NCBI GenBank assembly: GCA_021495925.1
Contig: JAKEKT010000054.1
Span: 186,001-250,000 of the forward strand
From: Diplodia intermedia
Taxonomy: Eukaryota > Ascomycota > Dothideomycetes > Botryosphaeriales > Botryosphaeriaceae
Reading direction: 5' to 3'
Length of the DNA stretch: 64,000 nt
Part shown: one piece after another, positions 11,513 to 23,425 of the stretch
Layout: each line of letters begins with the position of its first letter
How positions within the stretch are numbered: position 1 is the first letter of the stretch
The notes under the pieces: model-generated
Told to the model about the DNA's origin: nothing
What the model saw: only the letters and a program-made list of their open reading frames with translations
The model's database searches: none
Made by a program: the position numbers and the translations under genes

Positions 11513-12872
11513 TTTGCTAGGCAGGACGCGGGACCGGGGCAGGTGGCGACGAGTCTTAATTGTATGCGTGCGCAAACAGCCGCGCGGCATCTGGCTCTGG
11601 CTGTTCTTGGTTACTGAGGGTAGCAGCCTTGGCCAGGGCTGTCTCGCCGCAAGCGCTGGGTTCTTCGACGAGGGTCTGCTGCGTCTAGCGCTACGATATT
11701 CGGAAATGCCAGGAGTATCAGCAGTTTCAGTCTCCACTACTGCGGCAGGTGATGGGTTCGCGACGCCGCTCTACGGAGAAGTGTTGAAGCTGCCAATCTG
11801 CAGACCCATGTGACTTGACACGCTGTGCGGGCTGCAGAGCGCACCACATGGGGAGTCGTGGCTGGGCCGCGGCACTGCTGGGCGGCGCAAGGCCGCGGGC
11901 TATAACGCCGTGAACGCCTCCGCTCTATGCTGCAGCCCTGCGGACAGAGGCGGGCCGATCTTCATTCGCAGCAATTATCAACAGGAGCCTCCTCCGCCGC
12001 GGTGTTACACAGCACAAAGCAGCGTGCGGCGGGGTGTGCGGCAGCAAGCGAGGCGCGTCTGCGAGAGGGCGCCGGTGGGAGTATCTCGGTCGGCACGTTG
12101 CGAAATACGGGGCAGCACCGCGGCCTCGGCCAGCGTGCAAAAAGGGTTGGCTGCGGGTTCCCGGCAGCCGCCAGCCGCCTGCTCGATGGCAGCGCTGCCC
12201 AGGACTCGCGCATCGGGCTTGGGTTGCCACAGAATCGAGGCGCTCTGAGCTCTCGCTGCGGCGCCACGCGCAGGCTAAGGGTAGAGAGGTGGGGGCGTCG
12301 GACGGGACAATCGTGCGCGAGGGCTGTGCGCAGCCAGCCGGGCGAAAGCTCGAAAGCGGCCTCGAGACTTGGGGCAAAGCAGCACGCGGCGGGCACAGGA
12401 ATGCCAGCCGTCCGAATCGGGCGCTGCGAGCAGCACGCTGCCCAGGGCGGCTGTGCTGAGGCCGGGCGTCGCACGCTCGAGTTGCGCGCAGTGGTCCGCA
12501 TGCGAGACAAGAGCTGCCCTTTGTGAGAGAGATGCTGATCGTCTGTGTCGGGTGGTGCCGTGCCCCCAGCAGTAGTGTGCTCCTCCGCCCATCTCAACAC
12601 CGACCACGACCTGCATACCCTGCCCGCCCAGCGCTCACACACGCCCTCCCCCATCCCGGAGTCGCCTCACGCCCGCTTGCTCACGCGCCCGCCGTCTCCC
12701 CGCTAGTCGATGCCCGATTCGCACCGCCCGCGAGAGCTTCAATGAAGCTCAGGTAAGGCCAGTCGCGATCCGGTGGCCCTGTCGCGGTCCGCCTCGACTT
12801 CCTACCTGCTTTCAGAGCCCGTCTCGCCCGCTGAGCCCCCTGCTGTGAGACCTCGCCGCCCAGAGCACGACA
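11513..12872. promoter_or_regulatory. Long GC-rich upstream region of the adenylate cyclase gene
   Basis: About 1.36 kb, GC-rich, without a convincing gene. Overlapping open frames on both strands are composition artefacts. A short ATG at 12742 followed by gtaagg at 12753 and an acceptor ctttcag ending at 12815 may form a 5' UTR intron. Translation from that ATG cannot reach the cyclase because in-frame stops intervene. Confidence 0.5.
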
Positions 12873-15800
12873 ATGACGAGGAAGGAGGAGGCCGGCCGCC
12901 ATGGATCGACGGAAAGTTCTGGCGCCGAGAGCTGGCGATCGCAGGACACCGTCCGCGCAAACAGCCTGAGCGGCCGGCGACGCGGTGCGCCCATGAAGGT
13001 GAAGACGGACAAGCAGCAGAAGTACGTGCGCCCCGCTGCCTTGGCTTCACCTGCAAGACGCCGTGTGCGAGGAGGGTCGCGTAAGAAAATGTGAGGGTGG
13101 TCTAGCTGGTGGAAGCACCCCGACGTCCCAGAGGTCTCTGCGCGCGGCACTGCCTGCGCCCGCTGTCTTGCGTCCCGCAGACAAGGCACAAGGCGCACCG
13201 CTGTCTGGCGGCTTCAAGCCCAGCCCTCCGCTCTCGCTCAAGGTCCCGCGATCCGCGGTCCATGGCCGAGAAGCCGGGGGAAAAGCACAAAGATGTCGTC
13301 AGGCGGCGCATTAGACCGCGGCCCTCCACGTGCCCCAGCCCTTTCCCGTCTCCCCACCTGCGCCGTTCCGTTCGCTACCCTGGTCCAGAACTGACTGAGC
13401 GCTTGCAGGAAGGACGACGACGACAAAGATAACGAGATTTCGCCGGGCACTGCTACCTCGCCCGAATTCAAGACGCCTGACTTCTCGAGCCACAAGGGTC
13501 CCGGTCTCGCACCATGGGAGCGTCGCCGGGCTGCTGACTTCAGCAACTATCGCAAAGACCTCGCTGTTCTCGAGCAGGCCGGCAACGGCGTGCCGTCCAT
13601 ATCTCGCGTCCCCCCTACCGCGTCGGCGTCGACTCCGCCCTGGGCCAAATCCAACGGCTCTGGAGACATGCCCAATTCCATCTTCTCGGGCAGCTTCTAT
13701 AACGACTCCAACGAAGATGTGTCGCAGCTGTCGCCCGGTTTCCGCCCAGGCTCCGGCCAAACCGAAGAGGGGGGTTATCAAGGGGAAGATAGACGCCCGT
13801 CCGTTGCAAGCGCGACAACAGTCAGCAGCTCTGGCTCGAAATCAAGCATCAGTCGGGGCTTTCACAAAAAGCTACAGGGATTTTTCGGAGACGAATTCAA
13901 TAGCTCCGATTCGAGGCAGAACTCACAGACGAGTCTGCCAGAGCGGCAGCGAAACCGCAACAACTCGCTGCACAACACACATAGAAGTAGCATTGGCAGC
14001 CGACCGGCTTCTCCCGCCAGCTCGCGACCGCGGACGCCGTTGCCATCGAGCGAAGTGACGCCGTGGGAATATCAGGAAAAGGTGAGTCGGACGCTTCTGG
14101 GGGCTGCATGAACTTTGCTGCCATGTAGAGAATTTCTTGGCATACGGTTGAATGTACGGCTGGGCTCAACGTGGGAGCGTGTGTGGGGCTGTTACATGGT
14201 TCCTCGAATCGGCAGCCACTAGTCTGGGCCGCGCTTATCTTTCGGTTGTCGCGCTGTTGTTGCTTATTTCGGCAGTCTTGCCTGTGTACTGACATTGACC
14301 AGACGCAGGACACGCCTTCCACGGCGACGACGGCTGCAGAGACGCAATCGATAAGATCAGCCAAAGGCTCGCATTCTCACAAACTCCCGTTCCATGGACA
14401 TCGGCACCACAGAAGCAACGACGAATCAAAGGCTCCCGACCTCGGGCATGGGATGCCGCTGCGCCCTGTCGCCAGCAGAGATGAATCGTCGAGCAGCTAT
14501 CGTGGCCGCACCGATTTCAGCATCCGCTCAGGGCTGGCGTCCGCAATGAATTCGACGAATGCATTAGTTCCACGATCAAGCAGTCCGACCGGCAGCACAA
14601 AGTCGAACAAGGAGCCCGTTGGCTCGAAGTCGCCCGCTAGTGCAATGGCGGGCAAGAGATCTCTTTTCGACAAGCTGCGTCGCAAAGACAAGGCTGATCG
14701 TGGCGCAGAAGGTCTGAGAGATCTCCCGTCGTCGACCCTTTCGCTGCAACAAACAATGAGGTCTAACAATGGCGGCCAAACAGATCCACGCGAGCTAAAG
14801 AGCAAATTCGTAGTCCAAGCGTCGGCTGGATCATGGGGCCAGCCCTACGTTTCCTACGACAAAGGGAAAAAGGAAACCAGCAGGATACCTTTTAAATCGA
14901 AACGCCCTCAGCAAACGCCGGAGGGTCCAGTCGGAAAGGATCCAAACACTGCTGAAGCTGATGCGACGGGCCATGAAGCGTTGTGGAACCTGGACACTGA
15001 CTTGTCGCATATGGAGGGCATCATAAACCCTCAGCAACCACCAATGACACCACCGACGGGTGATGTATATGCTGGTTGGCCAGACGAGGGTGCTCCGCCC
15101 AAGGAGAAGGAACCGGAAGAGAAAGGTGTCTGGGATGCCCCTGACTCTTGGGCTGTGAAACGCGCCAACGACGAGAACGTCAGTCGTTTGCAAGAGCTCG
15201 ACGAGCAGGGCAACCCTCAAAAAGAAGAAGTCGACCCCGGGCCTCCATTCTGCGTTCGCATCTTCCGAGTTGACTCGACATTTGCCGTGCTTTCGGTCCC
15301 TCTCAACACAACGGCTGGAGAAGTCATCCAGATTCTGGGCAAAAAGTCTTTCCTACAGGATGAGCTTGGTAACTACCAGATCATAATGCGCAAGCACGAC
15401 ACCTCCCGGCAACTAGAACCAAACGAAAGGCCGCTCGTCATCCAGAAGCGTCTACTCGAACAGGCCGGATACTCCGAATCGGACAGACTGGAAGACGTTG
15501 GGCGGGAAGACAACAGCTACCTCTGCCGATTCACCTTCTTGCCGGCCAAGATGAGCGGTTATTCCAGCCTAGAGAAAGACCCTGGATTCAGCAAAATGCA
15601 AAAGTTCAGTCACATAGACCTTCAAGGGCGGAACCTCATCACCATCCCCATCACCCTGTACCAAAAGGCCACGGAAATCATATCCCTTAATCTTTCTCGT
15701 AATCTTTCCCTGGATATCCCGAAAGATTTCATCCAGGCTTGCACAAATCTCCGCGAGATCAAATACACCAGCAATGAGGCGTGGAGGTTACCGCCAAGCT

Positions 15801-18800
15801 TGAGCTTGGCAAGTCGCTTGACGATGCTAGACATCTCCAACAACCGATTGGAACAACTTGAGCATGCAGACCTTTGGAAGTTGCACGGTCTACTGAGTCT
15901 TCGGCTGTCGAACAACAAGCTTACGCACCTGCCGAAGTACTTTGGGTCCTATCGTGCGCTGAGAAGTCTCAACCTCTCCTCGAACTCTTTGACGGAGTTT
16001 CCTGACTTCCTCGGCGACATTCAGACACTGGTTGATCTGGATGTCAGCTTCAACTCAATCGAGAGCCTGCCGAAGATAGGTCAATTGGTTTGTCTTGAGA
16101 GGTTGTGGGCCACGAACAACAAACTGCGTGGTTCTTTCCCGGACGATCTGAAGAATCTGTCTAACTTGAAAGAAATCGACGTGCGCTTCAACGCGATCGA
16201 CAGTATTGATGTCATGTCCCAGCTTCCGCGCCTGGAATATCTGATGGTGGGCCACAATTCGATCTCAGCGTTTGAGGGATCTTTTGCGAAGATCCGAGTC
16301 TTACACCTCAACCACAACCCCGTCACCCGTTTCGGCCTGAGCGGGCCAGTGTCGACGCTGTCAATGTTGAATTTGGCATCAGCGAAGCTCACGCAGTTAC
16401 CAGATGACTTGTTCCTGAAGGTCCCCAACCTGACGAAGCTCATCCTTGACAAGAATCATTTCGTGTCTCTATCGCCGCAGATGGGCAAGCTCTTGAAGCT
16501 GGAACATCTCAGTCTCGCGAGGAATAATATCGACAGATTGCCAGCGGACATTGGAAGACTCTCGGAACTGCGCTATCTGGATGTCCGAGAAAACAATCTA
16601 AACGATCTTCCACAGGAGATTTGGTATGCTCGGAAGCTGGAGACTCTCAACATCTCTTCGAACGTTCTGGAAACATTCCCGAAGCCCGGACCGCCCAATC
16701 CGGCTTTCCAGTCTGCCGATTCCCAGATTGATGGAACCCCAGGAACCGCACAAACCACACCTGGGCTGTCCAGCAGCCCGAGTTTTGAGGACCTTGGCAA
16801 GTTGGAGGACTTCGAAGCACGGAGGCCAAGCCAGAATTCGGGTCAAGGATTGCTCACCGTCAGCTCATCCCCAGGTGCTCAAAGAAGTGGTTCCGTTGCG
16901 TCAGGGTATTCCTCTAGCGGGAGGAAAGCGTCAACGACTTCGAAAACGACAGACGGGACGGTGACCCCAGTCACTCGTAAGGACTCGAGCTTATCCAACC
17001 GGATGGTTACTACGTTCGCCGGCTCTCTCCGACATCTGTTCCTTGCAGACAACCGGCTCAATGACGATGTGTTTGACGAATTGGCCCTCCTTCCCGAGCT
17101 TCGAATCCTCAATATTTCGTACAATGTTATCTATGACCTGCCTCCTCGGACTCTTCGCAGATGGCAACATATGACGGAGTTTTATCTTTCCGGCAACGAT
17201 CTGACTTCCCTTCCAGCTGAAGATCTCGAAGAAGTGACATCCCTGAGGATTCTTCACATCAACGGGAACAAATTCCAAGTACTTCCGGCCGAGCTCGGCA
17301 AAGTAGCCAAGCTAGCCATTCTTGATGTTGGCAGCAACGCGCTCAAGTACAACGTGTCGAATTGGCCGTATGACTGGAACTGGAACTGGAACCACAACCT
17401 CAGATACCTCAATCTTTCGGGCAACAAACGTCTGGAAATCAAGCCTCATGGCGGGTTTGCGGGCGCCGGTGGCTATGGGCGCGAGGGCAAGGATCTCACG
17501 GACTTCACCTCTCTCACAAGCTTGCGCGTCCTGGGGTTGATGGATGTCACGCTGATGGTGCCCTCGGTACCTGATCAGAGCGAAGACCGAAGAGTACGAA
17601 CTGCAGGCTCGATGGTTGGAACGATGTCTTATGGGTTAGCAGATACCCTGGGACGAAATGAACACCTCTCGACCATGGACCTGGTTATTCCCAAGTTCCG
17701 GAGTCACGATGATGAAACACTTTTTGGCATGTTTGACGGACAGGCTCTGCCGGCGGGAGGCTCCAAGATTGCCAAGTATCTTTACGACCACTTCAAGAAC
17801 CGATTCTCTGACGAACTAGAACGGCTCCGACCTAATGAAACCGCTGCGGATGCGCTCAGAAGAAGTTACCTAGGCCTGAACAAGGACCTTGCAGGTGCAG
17901 CGACTCAGTCACAAGACAAAGCTGGCGTTGTCCACCGCAGCAGCATGCCTGACCTGAGTGAAGAGGACCTTCATTCCGGCAGTGTTGCGACGGTCGTATA
18001 TCTGAAGGAGATGGAGCTTTTTATCTCCAACGTGGGTGATGCACAGGCCCTCCTGATCCACTCGGAGGGAAGCCACAGAATCATCACCAGAAAGCACGAT
18101 CCGGCAGAGCCTGGTGAGCGCACGCGTATTAGGGATGCTGGAGGATTCGTGTCTCGCCAAGGAAAGCTGAACGATGTCCTGGAGGTCTCCCGTGCTTTTG
18201 GATACATCCAAATGTGTCCGTCAGTCATTGCTGCGCCACACGTGTCGCACATTACTCTCCGCGAGTCCGATGAAATGATTCTCGTAGCTTCTCGAGAACT
18301 TTGGGACTACCTGACACCGGACTTCGCTGTTGATGTCGCACGGTCTGAACGCGGTGATCTTATGAGAGCTGCGCAGAAGTTGAGAGATCTCGCCATCGCT
18401 TTTGGTGCCACGGGGAAGATTATGGTCATGCTCATCGGTGTCAGCGATCTGCGCAAGCGTGAGCGCGCGAGATTCCGGACGCACAGCATGTCCATGGGCC
18501 CCACTGGTTCCCCTGATGAGCTCTTCCCCTTCCCGCGTAGCAGGGGTAAGCGCCGGGAGGTGGTTGGAGACCAGAAGCTTGCTCGTCTCGATTCAGAAGT
18601 GGATGCCCCTACAGGAGAAGTCAGCTTGGTGTTCACTGATATCAAGAACTCGACTCTTATGTGGGAGACCTATCCGACGGCCATGCGGTCTGCCATCAAG
18701 ATGCACAACGACGTCATGCGCCGGCAACTGCGCATTATTGGTGGTTATGAGGTCAAGACCGAAGGTGACGCTTTCATGGTCGCCTTCCCAACGGTGACTT

Positions 18801-19795
18801 CGGCACTCCTATGGTGCTTCACCATTCAAAGCCAGCTTCTGGACGTGCAATGGCCTCAGGAGATCTTGAACAGCGTCAACGGACAAGAGGTGGCCGATTC
18901 GGATGGCAACATAATCTTCCGCGGCCTTTCGGTCCGTATGGGTATCCACTGGGGTACGCCAGTGTGCGAGGTCGACCCTGTCACGAAGCGTATGGACTAC
19001 TTCGGCCCCATGGTCAACAGAGCATCCCGTATTTCATCCGTCGCGGATGGTGGTCAAATCACGGTCTCGTCCGATTTCATCGCAGAGATCCAGCGCCTAC
19101 TCGAGACCCACATCGAGTCAGATCGATCTGGCAGCCTAGACGACTCTTTCGGCGACGATGCTCAAGCTCAAGCGATCCGACGCGAACTGAGGTCTTTGAG
19201 TAGCCAGGGTTTCGAAGTCAAGGATCTTGGAGAGCGCAGGCTGAAGGGTCTCGAGAACCCTGAGTATATCTACCTCATGTACCCGCACTCCTTGGCATCG
19301 CGTCTCGTCGTCCAGCAACAGCGTGCCGAAGCGGAGGCAGCGGCAAACTCTGCAATGGCTGGGACCAAGATGCCTGACTCGCAGCTCACAATCAACACAG
19401 AGGATGTCTGGGCGCTGTGGAACGTGTCACTTCGCCTCGAGATGCTCTGCTCCGCACTCGAGAGCCCTGGCAGCACTCAGCTGAAGGCACCGGAGACAGC
19501 GCTGCTCGAACGCATGAAGACTCGAGGCGGGGAGATTACGGACAGGTTCTTGATCAATTTCGTCGAGCATCAGATCTCGAGAATCGAGGTAAGTAGCTAG
19601 CAGCTCGCTATCGGTCGGCGTTTGATATACTGACATCGGTCGTAGTCTTGCATCACGACACTACAACTCCGCCACACCGTCCGACCTTTCGGAGGGGGCA
19701 TGCTCCAGCAGGCCTGTCCAATGGCCGACATCTTTTCCGAACTCAGCAGCCAGCTGGAAGAATTGCGCTTACTCAAAGCTGTCGCTGCGGTATAA
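12873..19795 (+). CDS. Adenylate cyclase (Cyr1/AcyA type)
   Basis: Exons 12873-13021, 13409-14081, 14303-19588 and 19646-19795 give 2,085 residues, normal for fungal cyclases. It makes cAMP for the PKA pathway and acts at the plasma membrane under Ras and G-alpha control. A disordered Ser-rich N-terminus (~1-585) is followed by a Ras-association domain (~588-670, CVRIFRVDSTFAVLSVPL), many leucine-rich repeats (~700-1330, with a Ser-rich insert near 1080-1170), a PP2C-like domain (~1390-1650, ETLFGMFDGQ) and a class III cyclase domain (~1714-1938). The cyclase domain keeps metal-binding FTDIKNST, KTEGDAFMVAF and DYFGPMVNRASRI. The last exon encodes the conserved C-terminal extension. The start at 12873 is the first ATG after a stop in that frame. 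Intron 1 (387 nt) is long and could hide an alternative exon. The intron 2 acceptor may be 14302 or 14308. Confidence 0.93.
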
Positions 19796-21644
19796 CGGTC
19801 CTTACGATATGCCGAAGACGACACCTGTAGAACACATTGCTTTTTTCCCACGTTGTCCAGCGAAAACAAAATACATGTTACCCTTCGCAGCTAAACTCGT
19901 TCGATTACCTTCCAGCCCATCATTCACCCCAGACCTCCGATCCTCATCCATCCAGCCGTCTTATCTGTCGGCCGAACGAGTCCGAACACCATATTCTTAC
20001 CACGCAGAAAAAATAATTCTTCGTCCGCGACTGTTATTCACTTCACGACATCAACGATTGTTGCGCATTATTCGACAAGACTTTTGGGGCGTGGTTTGAG
20101 TTCGGTTGTTGTTTTCATCATTCGAGCGCCAGGCACCATCAGCCAAGAGAAGGGAAGAGAAGGACAAAGGGATATGGGTAGCGCAGGGCGCACGCAAGGC
20201 GCTTTTGAAACGTGTTTGTTCTTTTGACCTCTCTCGACTTCTGTCGGGCACTCTCATACCTGCTTTTGCCGCTTTGCTGCTTACACCTTTTGGGTCTGTC
20301 CTTGCACGGCTGTGGGACGTTCCTTGTGTTTTGCTGGCCGGGTTGACTGCTTATCAGGATTGTTGTTCTCTCTTGGGCATTTCTCTTTTTTTTTCGTGTT
20401 CGGGTTGCGTGTCGGACTTGAAACTGTTGGTTCCTTAGCAGGTGGATGTTCTTTGTTTGTTGTTTGTCTTTTTCACTGTCGTCGTGTCCTCGTTCTACTG
20501 TTGGCTTCCGAGCCGTTGCGGAGATGGATAGTCTCTCCTGATGTGTGTGAGCCTCGTGTGAGTTGCTGAAAAAAGGAGATTTTTGAGTCGAACATTGTTG
20601 ATCCACGGAAAGAATGGCTCGTTATCTCTATCACTATCATTACACTTACACTCTGTTCTTCGTGGCGCCGTCTAGTTGTTGTTTTGCTGATCCACCTCTC
20701 ATTTGCATCTTTATGGTGTAAAAGGAAGAGGACGCGTGTGAAAGTGTGTATCATTCTTGTGGTGTCTTGTTCCTACGCCTCGCGATACTTAGTATAACTA
20801 CATTTCAGCCTATGTAACAGGTGCCTACAAATTTGACCCCCTCTTCCTTTCGGGCAAACCCGAAGCATATACCTAGTTAAGCCGAGCTTCACCGGATTAT
20901 TACTTACTCCACATGACGCAGTGCCTTAGGTGCCTTAACGCCGGATCTCCTCTCTTCACATATCAACCTTTACCCCCCCACCGGTCCTCATCTTCCTATC
21001 GGCCTTCACCCATCAACTTCGCCTGTCCACAAACATGGTCTACGATAGCTTCCTACGGGATGCTTACTCGTCATTTACGTGAGGTGGTAGTAGCAGCCGT
21101 AGAAGTAGTAGTAGCCAATTAGTTAAGAATACATAGACAATTTCGCTAATTATAAGACACTTATTAATGTAGACAGGATTGGGGTGGTCTTCTCCAGAAG
21201 AAAAGAGGGGGGAGGGCGGATATTGGAAACCAGGGGTCAATTTGTAACATCGTCGGTCGTGGCGGTGCTGTTCGCATTCGATATAATGCTAGGACACCAT
21301 GATCGGCATATGCGTGCTATTGTTGCTGCTGCTCCATGAATGACGTCGCAGCCACTGTGGCTCAAATGTTCACGAAAACTTCAATCAACAACAAAGGCTT
21401 CCGTCAATGTGATGCGTGTGCACAATGTGTATGTGTGCCAATTATCTCTGTGCAAAGATATCTCCTATAGTCTAGAGCTACGCCACCGTCTCATCGTGTC
21501 TCTATCAAACAACTCCTTTGACGCCGTGTAAGACCCTCTAAGCAAGTCGACCCACTGAAACTCCATGGTAGTCATGAGTATCCCGTACGATCAAGAAGAA
21601 GCAAAAGGAGAAGCAAAAGAACATCTCATGTGAACCCACACGCT
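19796..21644. other. Intergenic region holding a MITE-like element
   Basis: About 1.85 kb between the cyclase and the minus-strand IMPase gene (both 3' ends). The first kilobase is T-rich on the plus strand with runs of T, as expected for 3' untranslated sequence, and has no recognisable gene. The segment 20828-21244 is a candidate miniature transposon, listed separately. Confidence 0.6.
20826..21246. mobile_element. MITE-like element with TA target duplication
   Basis: The left end CAAATTTGACCCC (20828-20840) and the right end GGGGTCAATTTG (21233-21244) are inverted copies differing by one T. Each is flanked directly by TA (20826-20827 and 21245-21246). That is the layout of a Tc1/mariner/pogo-type non-autonomous element of 417 bp. 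The interior has no transposase frame; it contains GTA/GTAG-rich repeats near 21083-21117. Terminal repeats of 12-13 bp are short, so chance pairing cannot be excluded without other copies. Confidence 0.5.
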
Positions 21645-22697
21645 TCACTTCTTCGCGACGGCCGGGTAAGTGAAGCTACGACCTTCCATCAAGCCCCATA
21701 GTTCCTCAACGACCTTTTTCTGGCCATGGCGCTCCGGCGCGCCCCTGATGGCGAGGTAGCAGCGGCCCTCGAGCTCCGGGTCCCAGCAACCAGGATTGGC
21801 GCTGGCGACGAGGCCGCCAGCCTCCTGCAGAATGATCCAGCCGGCGCAAATGTCCCAGATCCAGACGCCACCCTCCCAGAAGACATCGATCCAGCCCGCC
21901 GCGACGTAGCAGAAGTCCAAGGCGGCGGATCCGGAGCTGCGGACGCTATGGACCATGGCGCCTCCTTCGTCCCTGGAGGAAAGAAGCTTCTTGTGAACGG
22001 AAGTGCGGAGGTCCCAGTTGGGACCGCTGCGCTGGTTGCCCCACTCGACGGCGACGAGGCAATCGTTGAGCGAGTTGAGCGGCGCCGGGTTGCGCTTGCC
22101 GGGGAGTGGGATGCGACGGCCATCATGGCGGGTCAGGTAGGCGCCTTTGCCCTTGATGGCAGTGAAAAGGTCGCCGCGGAAGGGATTGTACACGACGCCG
22201 ACGACGGGCTTGCGGCCGACGGTCAGGGCGAGGGAGATTGAGACGTTCGGGAAACCGTGGATGAAGTTCAGGGTGCCGTCGATAGGGTCGGCGACGATGG
22301 TAGGCGCATCCGTCAGCTTGGTGCCCTCTTTGAAGGTCTCTTCGCCGAGAAAGTCGAAATCGGGATAGTGGGTGCGGATGGCGTGGCAGACCATCTCTTC
22401 AACGGCTTTGTCGGTTTCAGTGACGCGATCGCTGGAGTTGTTCTTCGTGTCTGAGTCGTCGACGGTGGGATCGGCTGCCAGGATCATCTCTCCACAGCGG
22501 CGTGCAATGGTAACCAGGGTGTTGTGGATGTCCTCGAGCGCAATTCCGCCGCACAACGAAGCCAGAAGATGCTCGTCAACGTCAGTCGGGTCCAAAACGG
22601 ATCCGTCGGGGCTGGTGGAGGGGGTCCCTTGGTTGGTACGCGGGTACGGCGAAGTGATGGCACTGGAAGCTCCAGACTGGTCCGTGCTGCACGGCAT
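21645..22697 (-). CDS. Inositol monophosphatase family enzyme
   Basis: A single exon from the ATG at 22697 gives 350 residues. It hydrolyses inositol monophosphates (or a related sugar phosphate) with Mg2+. Signatures: the EE pair in LGEETF, motif 1 DPIDGTLNFIHGFPNVSISL with metal-binding Asp residues, and motif 2 WDICAGWIILQEAGGLV. The N-terminal ~45 residues (Ser/Thr/Pro-rich) extend beyond bacterial SuhB-type enzymes, but no targeting signal is obvious. The open frame continues far upstream without a good start, so the ATG beginning MPCSTDQSG is preferred. Fungal quinate-cluster QutG proteins share the fold, and there are no quinate genes next to it, so a general IMPase role is likelier. 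Confidence 0.9.
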   Translation of the reverse strand: MPCSTDQSGASSAITSPYPRTNQGTPSTSPDGSVLDPTDVDEHLLASLCGGIALEDIHNTLVTIARRCGEMILAADPTVDDSDTKNNSSDRVTETDKAVEEMVCHAIRTHYPDFDFLGEETFKEGTKLTDAPTIVADPIDGTLNFIHGFPNVSISLALTVGRKPVVGVVYNPFRGDLFTAIKGKGAYLTRHDGRRIPLPGKRNPAPLNSLNDCLVAVEWGNQRSGPNWDLRTSVHKKLLSSRDEGGAMVHSVRSSGSAALDFCYVAAGWIDVFWEGGVWIWDICAGWIILQEAGGLVASANPGCWDPELEGRCYLAIRGAPERHGQKKVVEELWGLMEGRSFTYPAVAKK

Positions 22698-23425
22698 TTT
22701 GGTAGGGGTTGGCTTGCGAGGCTGGGTTGGTAGAAAACGTGCAATGGAAGCAGTGGAGGAGAATGGTTGTGTTTGGCTTGACAAGCAGAGTATATAAAGG
22801 TTGGATGGAGGTGATTGTTTCTTGACAGTGGACGGACAATGGTCGCGAGGCAATGTGTTCTGGCGGCGCAGGTGGGATCGACACACTGGAGGGGGGAATG
22901 GTAGGGCGGCGAAGTGAGAGCGGGTTACAAGGACGGGAGAGCCACAGGCGGATATGGGGACGCGTTTGGGCACGTGCAAAGAGTAGTGGGCACCGCGGCC
23001 CGGTGACAAAAGAATCGCGCCCAGCTTCATGGATGTTAACAGGGAGCCGAATCCAGTTTGCGGACGTGGATTTGCGCGTTTGAAACCCGCGATTACGCCC
23101 AGCCGCTCGTGCAGGAAGAGCATATGGATTGCTGTGGGCTTTGGCGGCTCAAATCTTCTGCCACACGCGGTGGGTGAGCGGATGGTTCCTTCTCGCGCCG
23201 AGATAATGAATTCTTCATCGTGGGTCGCGTCGCGGTGCTCTCCCGATTGGGCGGGCGAGCGGTCCTTCCCCACCGTTTCTTCGGCGCGGGTCGCAGGGTG
23301 CCCGGCATGGAGAAAATGGATGCCGGCGAAGGCAAAGAAGGCGCCCGATTGTGCCAAGCTGCCGCTGCCTCTTTCGTGCTTGCGCGGGGCGGCCGCGGTC
23401 CGGCGCAGCGCTGCTTCCATCAAAC
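22698..23425. promoter_or_regulatory. Divergent intergenic region, IMPase / 2EXR-type gene
   Basis: About 730 bases between two divergent starts. A TATA-like stretch (tatataaagg, 22790-22799) sits roughly 95 bases upstream of the IMPase start, read on its complementary strand. No gene is seen. Confidence 0.45.

Noticed and set aside
11910..12654. Overlapping 100-230-codon frames on both strands upstream of adenylate cyclase
   Set aside because: Frames open in nearly all six phases at once, the mark of GC-rich non-coding DNA; no motif, start context or splice structure supports any.
12742..12752. ATG with donor at 12753 as the first coding exon of adenylate cyclase
   Set aside because: Splicing to 12816 leads into TGA stops in the relevant frames, so it can only be 5' UTR or a short upstream frame.
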